Shown here: positions 58,092 to 64,000 of the stretch, one piece after another
How positions within the stretch are numbered: position 1 is the stretch's first letter
Layout of the letters: each line of letters starts with the position of its first letter
NCBI GenBank assembly: GCA_025056155.1
Contig: JANWWL010000004.1
Location: 496,001-560,000 of the forward strand
Source: Sphingomonadaceae bacterium
GTDB lineage: Bacteria > Pseudomonadota > Alphaproteobacteria > Sphingomonadales > Sphingomonadaceae
Direction of reading: 5' to 3'
Length of the DNA: 64,000 nt
Position numbers and translations under genes: made by a program
Notes under the pieces: model-generated
Seen by the model: the letters and a program-made list of their open reading frames with translations, nothing else
The model's database searches: none
Told to the model about the DNA's origin: nothing

Positions 58092-59021
58092 ATGCCTGTC
58101 CCACATCGAACCGACCAGCGCCCCCTGCAGCTTTGGCGCCTGACCGACGGCAGGCCCGGTCACGAAAAGCAGTCCCTGGGGCTGGCGCAGGCGCTGGCGC
58201 GTCGCAGCGCGCTGCAGTGCCTGGACCTGCCCGTGCGCGGCACGGCCGCGACGGGCCTGTGGTCCTGGCTGAGCGGCCGTTTCCCGGCCGGCGCGGCGCT
58301 GCCGAGGCCCGACCTGATCCTGGCCGCCGGACACGCCACCCACCTGCCAGCCCTTGCCGCCCGCCGCGCGCACGGCGGACGCATCGTGGTGCTGATGCGC
58401 CCCAGCCTGCCGCTGCTGCTGTTCGACCTGTGCCTGATCCCCGCACACGACGACCCACCGCGCCGCGCCAACGTCATCCCCACCCGCGGTGTGCTCAATG
58501 CGGTCGCCTCCGGCGGGGTGCACGACCCCGCGCGCGGCCTCATCCTCGTCGGCGGCCCGTCGCGTCATTACCGCTGGGACGGCGCCCGGGTGGCCGCGCA
58601 GGTCCGGGCGATCCTGCAGGCGCAGCCGCAGGTGGCCTATACCCTCACCACCTCGCGCCGCACCCCGGACGATTTCCTGGCCGTCCTAGGCGCCCCCGCC
58701 GAACTGGACATCCGCCCGCACGAGACCACCCCCGCCGGCTGGATCGAGGCTGAGCTGGCGGCTTGCGGCCAGGCCTGGGTCACGCCGGACAGCGGCTCCA
58801 TGGTGTACGAGGCCCTCACCGCCGGCTGCCGGGTCGGTCTGCTGGAACTGCCCCCCGTGCGCGGCTCGCGCCTCGCCGAGGACATAGCCGCGCTGGTGCG
58901 CGAAGGGCGGGTCGCCCCCTGGTCCCACTTCCTGCACACGGGCACGCTGCCGGCCCCGGACGAGGGCTTCAACGAGGCCGAACGCTGCGCACGGGCGATC
59001 ATCGAGCGCTGGTATGCCTGA
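58092..59021 (+). CDS. Mitochondrial-fission ELM1-like protein
   Basis: A 309-residue protein that I recognise as the ELM1 family from WRLTDGRPGHEKQSLGLAQAL and TPDSGSMVYEALTAG. These resemble GT-B nucleotide-sugar-binding proteins in layout, and bacterial members often lie beside glycosyltransferases and lipopolysaccharide genes. That is the case here: it overlaps the family 4 glycosyltransferase by 8 bases. Function in bacteria is not established; a role in surface polysaccharide is inferred. Confidence 0.8.
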   Translation: MPVPHRTDQRPLQLWRLTDGRPGHEKQSLGLAQALARRSALQCLDLPVRGTAATGLWSWLSGRFPAGAALPRPDLILAAGHATHLPALAARRAHGGRIVVLMRPSLPLLLFDLCLIPAHDDPPRRANVIPTRGVLNAVASGGVHDPARGLILVGGPSRHYRWDGARVAAQVRAILQAQPQVAYTLTTSRRTPDDFLAVLGAPAELDIRPHETTPAGWIEAELAACGQAWVTPDSGSMVYEALTAGCRVGLLELPPVRGSRLAEDIAALVREGRVAPWSHFLHTGTLPAPDEGFNEAERCARAIIERWYA

Positions 59022-60147
59022 GCGTCTGACCGTGGTGCAGGTCCTGCCCGCACTGGAGTCGGGCGGGGTAGAGCGCGGCACGCTGGAGCTCGCCCGCCAC
59101 CTGGTCGAGCTGGGCCACCGCAGCATCGTCATTTCCGCCGGCGGCCGTATGGTCGAGTCGCTCATCCGGGCCGGCAGCGAGCACCTTAGCTGGGACGTCG
59201 GCCACAAGGGGCTGACCACCCTGCGCTATGTGCCTCGGCTGCGCCGCTATCTGCGCGCGCAGGCGGTGGACATCCTGCACGCGCGTTCGCGCATGCCGGC
59301 CTGGGTGGCCTATCTCGCCTGGCGCGGCATGGACCCGATCGCGCGCCCGCGCTTCGTCACCACCGTGCACGGGCTGTACTCCGTCAACCCCTACAGCGCC
59401 GTGATGGTCAAGGGCGAGCGGGTGATCGCGGTGTCGGCCGCGGTGCGCGACTACATCCTGCGCGCCTACCCACGCACCGACCCGGCGCGCATCCGTCTGA
59501 TCCCACGCGGCATCGACCCGGCTCACCATCCCCCCGGCTACCGCCCACCACCCGCGTGGCTCGCGGCCTGGCAGGCACAGTACCCGCAGCTCGCCGGCAA
59601 GCGGTTGATCACCCTGCCCGGACGCATCACCCGGCTGAAGGGGCACGAGGACTTCATCGCCTTGGTCTCACGGCTCAAGGCCCTGGGTGAACCGGTACAT
59701 GGCCTGATCGTGGGCGGGGTGCACCCGCGCAAACGGCGCTATCTCGACGAGCTGCGCGCGCGCATCGCCGCCGCCGGGCTCGAGCGGGACATCAGCTTCA
59801 CCGGCGCGCGCGACGACCTGCGCGAGATCATGGCCGTCTCCGACCTCGTCCTGTCGCTGTCGGCCCAGCCGGAGTCGTTCGGCCGCACCGTGCTGGAGGC
59901 GCTCGCCCTGGGGGTGCCAGTGGCAGGCTACGACCACGGGGGCGTGGGCGAGCAGTTGCGGCGGCATTACCCGCAAGGCTGCGTGCCCCTGCGCGACCTC
60001 GACGCGCTGGTCCAGGTCTGCCTCGGCCTGCTGCACACCCCGCCGCCGGTCGATGTGCGTGGGTTGCCTACCCTGGCGGCCATGCTGGCGGCGACCGTCG
60101 ATCTCTACCGCGAGCTGCTCAGCGCCAGCCCTGCAACAGGGCGCTGA
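59014..60147 (+). CDS. Family 4 glycosyltransferase
   Basis: A 377-residue GT-B enzyme with LPALESGGVERGTLELA at the start, then ITLPGRITRLKGHEDF and the C-terminal nucleotide-sugar site QPESFGRTVLEALALGVPVAGYDHGG (ESFGR..E is the EX7E motif). It would add a sugar in lipopolysaccharide or capsule assembly. It overlaps the ELM1-like gene by 8 bases and the convergent receiver-like gene by 29 bases. Donor and acceptor are not predictable. Confidence 0.9.
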   Translation: MPERLTVVQVLPALESGGVERGTLELARHLVELGHRSIVISAGGRMVESLIRAGSEHLSWDVGHKGLTTLRYVPRLRRYLRAQAVDILHARSRMPAWVAYLAWRGMDPIARPRFVTTVHGLYSVNPYSAVMVKGERVIAVSAAVRDYILRAYPRTDPARIRLIPRGIDPAHHPPGYRPPPAWLAAWQAQYPQLAGKRLITLPGRITRLKGHEDFIALVSRLKALGEPVHGLIVGGVHPRKRRYLDELRARIAAAGLERDISFTGARDDLREIMAVSDLVLSLSAQPESFGRTVLEALALGVPVAGYDHGGVGEQLRRHYPQGCVPLRDLDALVQVCLGLLHTPPPVDVRGLPTLAAMLAATVDLYRELLSASPATGR

Positions 60148-60508
60148 GGGCCGCCTCGTCGACCGGCATGGTGAGCGCCGCGTCGATGCGGAAACGCGCG
60201 CGCACCTTGGCCAGGGCCTCGGCATGCGCCGGGTCGTGATAGACCAGCACACGGGTGCCCGCGTGTGGCTGGGCGGCGGCGAGCAGCGACTCCAGGTTGC
60301 TCACCCGGTCGCGGAAGTCCGGCTGGAAATAGAAATCGGCCGCGATCACATCGAAGGGCGTGCGGCGCAGCTGGGCGATGGCGCGGCGCACGGTGAACTC
60401 CTGCGTGACCGCATAGCCCAGGTCCTCATAAATGGACTTCAGCCGCGCGTGCGCCAGGAACTCCACCACTGCCAGCAGCCGCCCGCCCTGCGCCACGGCC
60501 GGCCTCAC
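60119..60508 (-). CDS. Degenerate response-regulator receiver-like protein
   Basis: A 129-residue protein with an alternating beta/alpha pattern like a receiver domain: RLLAVVEF, FDVIAADFYF, RVLVYHDP, IDAALTMPV. The acidic pair expected after the first strand is absent, leaving only Glu16; Asp58 may match the phosphorylated Asp, and the Thr/Lys switch positions are replaced by Tyr90 and a Met-Pro. It probably works without phosphorylation. GTG 60508 overlaps the stop of the upstream membrane protein gene (GTGA). No DNA-binding domain is attached. Confidence 0.65.
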   Translation of the reverse strand: MRPAVAQGGRLLAVVEFLAHARLKSIYEDLGYAVTQEFTVRRAIAQLRRTPFDVIAADFYFQPDFRDRVSNLESLLAAAQPHAGTRVLVYHDPAHAEALAKVRARFRIDAALTMPVDEAALSALLQGWR

Positions 60509-61038
60509 ATCAGCTTGAGCAGCACCCCGACCGCCAGGGCGATCAGACCGGCGGCGAGGATGCGGGTGTCCAGCGAGCGCGCCTGCGCCCGCACCTCGAG
60601 CTCCACCCGGTCGAGCCGGATCTGCGCCGCTGCCGCGGGGATGAGCTCCAGGCGGTAGTCGCCCGCCTGTGGGCGGGCGAGCAGCAGCAGCCGCTGTGTG
60701 AATTGCGGGTGACTGTCGGCCACCGACGAGGCCGCCAGCTCCACCCCGATGGGTGCGCCGGCCGCCTGGCCGTGGTACAGCACCGCCCGGTAGTGGTCGC
60801 GGGGCGGTTGGTCGTCCGGCCTGTTGGGGGCGAAGTCGCCGCTGGCGCGTAACACCAGCCCCAACGGGGCCTGTGAGGGCTCGAGCCGGAATACCGGCGT
60901 GCGCCACACCCCGTCCGCGCCTGCCTTCAGTTCGAGCGTCTGCGTCACCCGGCCGGTGAAATGGACGACGTAGATCCAGTAGACCGGACCCAGGACGAGC
61001 CCGGCCAGGATCAGGAGCAGGGAAAAGGCCTTGAGCAT
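60505..61038 (-). CDS. Membrane-anchored protein of unknown function
   Basis: A 177-residue protein with an N-terminal transmembrane helix (FSLLLILAGLVLGPVYWIYVV), a beta-rich exterior domain of about 120 residues, and a second C-terminal helix (ILAAGLIALAVGVLLK). I recognise no family. I chose ATG 61038; an upstream in-frame ATG at 61074 overlaps a TACAAT that looks like a -10 box (61078-61073 on the minus strand), so the shorter form is preferred. It is coupled to the degenerate receiver gene downstream and follows a NarL-type regulator gene. Confidence 0.65.
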   Translation of the reverse strand: MLKAFSLLLILAGLVLGPVYWIYVVHFTGRVTQTLELKAGADGVWRTPVFRLEPSQAPLGLVLRASGDFAPNRPDDQPPRDHYRAVLYHGQAAGAPIGVELAASSVADSHPQFTQRLLLLARPQAGDYRLELIPAAAAQIRLDRVELEVRAQARSLDTRILAAGLIALAVGVLLKLM

Positions 61039-61108
61039 GACGGCACGCGCTTTCGCCCCGAGCAGCAGCGCCATTGTATCGCGGCTGCGCGCAGTCAGCG
61101 CGTGCGCT

Positions 61109-61750
61109 CTAGATGCGCTTGTGCCGTTTGAGGTGCTGCAGCACCAGGGTGGCCACCTGCACGCGGTTGTGGAAACCGAGTTTCTGCATGATGTTGGCCA
61201 GGTGGTTACGCACCGTGTTGTCCGACAGGTTGAGCTTGGCGCCGATGACCTTGTTGCTGTAGCCCTGGGCCACCAGCTCGGCGATCTCCAACTCGCGCTG
61301 GGACAGTTTGGCCAGCGGATCGGCGCCGGTGTCACCGCGGGCGATCTTCTGCAGCACGTGCGGCGGGAAGGCGCCGGCGTCCTGCATGACGATGCCGATG
61401 GCGTGCAGGATCTGGTCGGTATCGGAGGATTTGAGCAGGTAGCCGTCCACCCCGGTGTCGATGGCGGCGCGGATCTCGGCGTCGTCGTCCTCCACCGTGA
61501 GGATGATCACCTTCATCCCGCGCGCCTTCAGCTCCGGCACGATCTCCAGGCCGTCGCCGTCGGGCAGCGAGCGATCGACGATGGCCACCTCTGCACCGCC
61601 GCCCGCGGCGAGCCATTGCCGCAGGCCGGCGAGATCGGCGCAATCGGCCACCACCTCGATCCCCTCCTCGCCCTCCAAGGCCCGTTTCAGCCCCAGCCGC
61701 AGCAGGGGGTGATCATCCAGCACGACGACACGAATGGTGTCCAAGGCCAC
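61109..61750 (-). CDS. NarL/FixJ-family response regulator
   Basis: A 213-residue regulator: receiver domain with Asp12/Asp13, phosphoacceptor Asp59, Thr85 and Lys107, then a LuxR-type helix-turn-helix (LSQRELEIAELVAQGYSNKVIGAKLNLSDNTVRNHL). The start is GTG 61750, preceded by GGAGA at proper distance; a TTG further upstream is less likely. No histidine kinase lies in the window, so its partner is elsewhere. A promoter-like TTGCGG-N16-TATGAT lies upstream. Confidence 0.9.
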   Translation of the reverse strand: MALDTIRVVVLDDHPLLRLGLKRALEGEEGIEVVADCADLAGLRQWLAAGGGAEVAIVDRSLPDGDGLEIVPELKARGMKVIILTVEDDDAEIRAAIDTGVDGYLLKSSDTDQILHAIGIVMQDAGAFPPHVLQKIARGDTGADPLAKLSQRELEIAELVAQGYSNKVIGAKLNLSDNTVRNHLANIMQKLGFHNRVQVATLVLQHLKRHKRI

Positions 61751-61782
61751 GTGTGGTCTCCGTTGATGGTGGATTTGTACCA

Positions 61783-61810
61783 ATCATAGCCGCAACCGGT
61801 ACTGCCGCAA
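61783..61810 (-). promoter_or_regulatory. Promoter of the NarL-type regulator gene
   Basis: On the minus strand TTGCGG (61810-61805) and TATGAT (61788-61783) are separated by 16 bases, about 33 bases before the GTG start. This is one of the better sigma-70-like matches in the window. Confidence 0.5.
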
Positions 61811-61859
61811 AGGACACGGGCTGCCCGCACCCCACCGTCGGCGGCTACTGACCAGCGGT

Positions 61860-62414
61860 TTAGTCCAGTGCCCGGTACTCCACGCGGACGATCTCCAGCG
61901 CGCGGCTGCCGCCGGGGACCTGGCAGCGCACCATGTCACCCTCGCGCGCCTTGAGCAACGCACGCGCCAATGGGGAGATCCAGGAGATACGCCCGCGCGC
62001 GGGGTCGGCCTCGTCGATGCCGACGATGCTATAGGTGGCCTCTTCGCCCGCCTCGTCCAGCACCGTGACCGTGGCGCCGAAGAAGACCTGATCGGTGGGC
62101 TCCCGCGCGGCGGGGTCCACCACCACGGCCGACTCCAGCCGTTTGGTCAGGTAGCGTATGCGCCGGTCGATCTCCCGCAGCCGTTTCTTGCCGTAGATGT
62201 AATCGCCGTTCTCGGAGCGGTCGCCGTTGCCTGCGGCCCAGGCCACCACGTTGACCAACTCGGGCCGCTCCACCTTGACCAGGTGCGCCAGCTCCGCTGC
62301 AAGCCGCGCATGACCCGCCGGGGTCATGTAATTGGGCGCGCCCGCCGGCAGGGGGGCGGGGGCCTGCTCTTCGGCGTCCTCGATCGCTTCCGCTCGCATG
62401 AAGGCCTTGCTCAT
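61860..62414 (-). CDS. greB: Transcription elongation factor GreB
   Basis: A 184-residue cleavage factor. The coiled-coil part carries GDRSENGDYIYGKKRLREIDRRI, which is the GreB signature, with the Asp and Glu at the hairpin tip. The FKBP-like C-terminal domain includes GRISWISPLARALLKAREGD. A 25-residue N-terminal extension rich in Ala, Glu and Pro precedes the usual NYMTPAG start. A strong AGGAGGAG ribosome binding site is upstream. It overlaps the mlaA stop (ATGA). Confidence 0.94.
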   Translation of the reverse strand: MSKAFMRAEAIEDAEEQAPAPLPAGAPNYMTPAGHARLAAELAHLVKVERPELVNVVAWAAGNGDRSENGDYIYGKKRLREIDRRIRYLTKRLESAVVVDPAAREPTDQVFFGATVTVLDEAGEEATYSIVGIDEADPARGRISWISPLARALLKAREGDMVRCQVPGGSRALEIVRVEYRALD

Positions 62415-63106
62415 GGCTCCTCCTGTCGCGGCGGCTGTCCCAGCTGCACCCGGCGGCGTTCCAGATAGAAGTCGCGCGCGAACTCGTAGCCGTCCAAGGC
62501 GGCCATGTCCACCGCCGCCTTGGCCTCGATCAGATCGCTGCGGCCGCTGACCACGCGCAGGGCGTACAGCCGGTTGCGTGGGCCGACGGGGTCGAGGTGG
62601 CGGGCGGGGTCGAGATATACGTAATCGACGAACAGGCCAATGCCGTCGCGCAAGCTGCTCGGACCGAAGAAGGGCAGCACCAGATAGGGCCCGCCAGGCA
62701 CGCCCCAGCGCCCCAGGGTGAGGCCGAAATCGTTGCGATTCTTGCGCAGACCCATCTCGGCGGCGACGTCGAACACGCCGAACAGACCGAAGGTGCTGTT
62801 CACCGCCACCCGCATCAGGTCCGTCGCCCCATCCTGCAGGCGTGCCTGCAGCAGGTCGTTGGCCAGCACGCGCACGTCGTCGAGGTTGGAGAAGAAGTTG
62901 CGCACCCCGGCCTGCACGAAACCGGGCGTGATGGCGCGATAGCCCTTGGCCAGCGGCAGCAGCACGGCCTCGTCCACCGCCTCGTTGAAGGCATGCACCG
63001 CCCGGTTGAGCGGCTCCAGCGGGTCGGCGGGGTCGTCCTGCGCCCATGCCGGGCCGGGGCCGAGCAGGATCAACAGGCTCAACAGGGATACGCGCATGGG
63101 GATCAT
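62411..63106 (-). CDS. mlaA: Outer-membrane lipid asymmetry protein MlaA (VacJ)-like
   Basis: A 231-residue VacJ/MlaA protein: DPLEPLNRAVHAFNEAVDEAV and the conserved FSNLDDVRVLANDLLQ region. It removes phospholipids from the outer leaflet in the Mla pathway; other mla genes are not in the window. The signal peptide ends AWAQDD and has no lipobox cysteine, so unlike E. coli MlaA it appears not to be a lipoprotein. Start at 63106 or at the ATG three codons later. Overlaps greB by 4 bases. Confidence 0.9.
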   Translation of the reverse strand: MIPMRVSLLSLLILLGPGPAWAQDDPADPLEPLNRAVHAFNEAVDEAVLLPLAKGYRAITPGFVQAGVRNFFSNLDDVRVLANDLLQARLQDGATDLMRVAVNSTFGLFGVFDVAAEMGLRKNRNDFGLTLGRWGVPGGPYLVLPFFGPSSLRDGIGLFVDYVYLDPARHLDPVGPRNRLYALRVVSGRSDLIEAKAAVDMAALDGYEFARDFYLERRRVQLGQPPRQEEP

Positions 63107-63209
63107 GTCCTCTGGTTGGTGCCCGCCCTGTATCGTCGTTTGTGACAGTTTACTTGAGTCCGTATCGTCCGTGAACGGGCCTCCGGCGCCTGGCCCGCGG
63201 GCAGGCTTG

Positions 63210-63236
63210 TTGACCAGTTGGCTGTGCGGGTAGAAT
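63210..63236 (+). promoter_or_regulatory. Promoter of rpsO
   Basis: TTGACC (63210-63215) and TAGAAT (63231-63236) lie 15 bases apart, or 18 if TTGTTG (63207-63212) is the -35. The position, about 35 bases before rpsO, and TAGAAT as in other genes of this part fit a sigma-70 promoter. Confidence 0.5.
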
Positions 63237-63271
63237 ACCCTGTTTTCAAGAGTCCATCGGAGATCATCCCC

Positions 63272-63541
63272 ATGTCCCTCGACACCGCGCAAAAGGCGCA
63301 GATCGTCAAAGAATACCAGCGCGCCCCCGGTGACACCGGTTCGCCGGAGGTGCAGATCGCGCTGCTGACCGCGCGCATCAACGACCTCACCGGCCACTTC
63401 AAGGTGCACGCCAAGGATCATCATTCCCGTCGCGGGCTGCTCAAGCTGGTGTCGCGTCGGCGGCGGCTGCTCGACTATCTGAAGTCGCGCGACAGCGACG
63501 CCTATCGCAAACTGATCGACCGGCTCGGCCTGCGCAAGTGA
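63272..63541 (+). CDS. rpsO: 30S ribosomal protein S15
   Basis: An 89-residue ribosomal protein. [23 protein letters not shown] and [22 protein letters not shown] are conserved; the form is of the beta/gammaproteobacterial kind (ending LGLRK). It binds 16S rRNA early in 30S assembly and often represses its own translation through its leader. ATG 63272 has GGAG upstream. pnp follows, as in most bacteria. Confidence 0.97.
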   Translation: MSLDTAQKAQIVKEYQRAPGDTGSPEVQIALLTARINDLTGHFKVHAKDHHSRRGLLKLVSRRRRLLDYLKSRDSDAYRKLIDRLGLRK

Positions 63542-63546
63542 GGCTT

Positions 63547-63571
63547 CGGCCGCCCCTGCGGTCTGCGGCCG
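63547..63571 (+). other. Hairpin between rpsO and pnp
   Basis: A 7-bp stem CGGCCGC/GCGGCCG with an 11-base loop begins six bases after the rpsO stop. In E. coli the same spacer holds the rpsO terminator and an RNase III site; this may serve a similar role, but has no T-run. Confidence 0.45.
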
Positions 63572-63614
63572 GCCCGGCCCGGACCCGGCGTCAACCTGCA
63601 GCGAAGAGGTCAGC

Positions 63615-64000
63615 GTGAACCCCGTCAAGAAGACGTTCCAATACGGTCGCCACACGGTGACCCTGGAGACGGGCGAGATCGCCCGTCAGGCCGACGGCGC
63701 GGTGATGGTCAACATGGACGACACCGTCGTGCTGGTGACCGTGGTGGCGCAGAAAGAGGTCAAGCCCGGACAGGACTTCTTCCCGCTCACCGTCGATTAT
63801 ATCGAGAAGGCCTACGCCGCCGGCCGCATCCCGGGCGGCTTCTTCAAGCGCGAGGGCAAGCCCTCGGAGAAGGAGACCCTGACCTCGCGGCTGATCGACC
63901 GGCCCATCCGCCCGCTGTTCCCGGACGGTTTCTTCAACGAGGTGCAGATCATCGCCACCGTGATGTCCTCCAACCCCGAGGTGGATTCGGACATCCCGGC
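63615..64000 (+). CDS. pnp: Polyribonucleotide nucleotidyltransferase, 5' part
   Basis: The first 128 codons of PNPase, cut by the window edge. The N-terminus ([24 protein letters not shown]...), [32 protein letters not shown] and [19 protein letters not shown] are diagnostic of the first RNase PH-like domain. It starts at GTG 63615 with AGAGGT upstream. The enzyme degrades RNA from the 3' end with phosphate. The sequence form is of beta/gammaproteobacterial type. Confidence 0.96.
   Translation, partial: MNPVKKTFQYGRHTVTLETGEIARQADGAVMVNMDDTVVLVTVVAQKEVKPGQDFFPLTVDYIEKAYAAGRIPGGFFKREGKPSEKETLTSRLIDRPIRPLFPDGFFNEVQIIATVMSSNPEVDSDIP

Overview
The window is GC-rich (about 70% by eye) and densely coding, with no tRNA, rRNA, CRISPR array or insertion sequence that I could recognise. 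It reads as two genomic backgrounds joined near 47.7 kb. Positions 1 to about 47.7 kb carry gene orders typical of Alphaproteobacteria: petABC-mtnP-apt, the small aa3 oxidase subunit IV followed by the three-subunit transhydrogenase genes, serC-serA-hisZ-purA, a eukaryote-like NADP isocitrate dehydrogenase and an nrdAB pair of alphaproteobacterial type. From 47.8 kb to the end, the protein types and order (PIMT-like, rhodanese, tolC, waaA; accB-accC-prmA; rpsO-pnp with beta/gamma-type sequences) fit a beta- or gammaproteobacterium. Serine codon choice also shifts, from mostly TCG to mostly AGC. Either this is a chimeric contig or a very large transfer; I favour a chimera.

Left part. 0.3-6.5 kb: an ABC exporter, a divergent LeuC/LeuD-like hydro-lyase pair, a phosphofructokinase and isocitrate dehydrogenase. 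7.0-11.0 kb: the cytochrome bc1 complex with methylthioadenosine and adenine salvage. 11.1-14.7 kb: two MaoC-like hotdog proteins that lack the usual catalytic histidine, dihydropteroate synthase and an AarF/UbiB-type kinase. 14.7-18.7 kb: oxidase subunit IV and the pnt operon, interrupted by a DUF4268-type nuclease-like gene that is translationally coupled to pntAA and has a low-GC 3' half. 18.8-24.6 kb is a more accessory block: zinc alcohol dehydrogenase, Baeyer-Villiger-type monooxygenase, small lipoprotein, sulfotransferase, beta-lactamase-fold hydrolase. 24.7-29.9 kb: serine, histidine and purine biosynthesis. 30-36 kb: LOG-family protein, class I fumarase, class I ribonucleotide reductase, then a low-GC island with a 59-codon gene. 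36.5-40 kb: a flagellar unit (lytic transglycosylase, flhA, fliA). 40.3-47.7 kb: clpP, clpX, a DUF389 membrane protein with an OmpA-like tail, an unknown exported protein, and thiC under a TPP riboswitch.

Right part. A PIMT-like methyltransferase, rhodanese and tolC are convergent with waaA. A near-perfect palindrome separates waaA from a UDP-sugar epimerase. Then come a pyridine nucleotide-disulfide-type oxidoreductase, a MidA-type methyltransferase, prmA, accC, accB, aroQ, an ELM1-like protein, a family 4 glycosyltransferase, a three-gene signalling cluster (NarL-type regulator, membrane protein, degenerate receiver), greB, mlaA, rpsO and the 5' part of pnp. The most unusual items are the DUF4268 gene inside the pnt operon, the 59-residue island protein, the catalytically degenerate MaoC pair, the divergent-promoter palindrome and the orphan signalling cluster.
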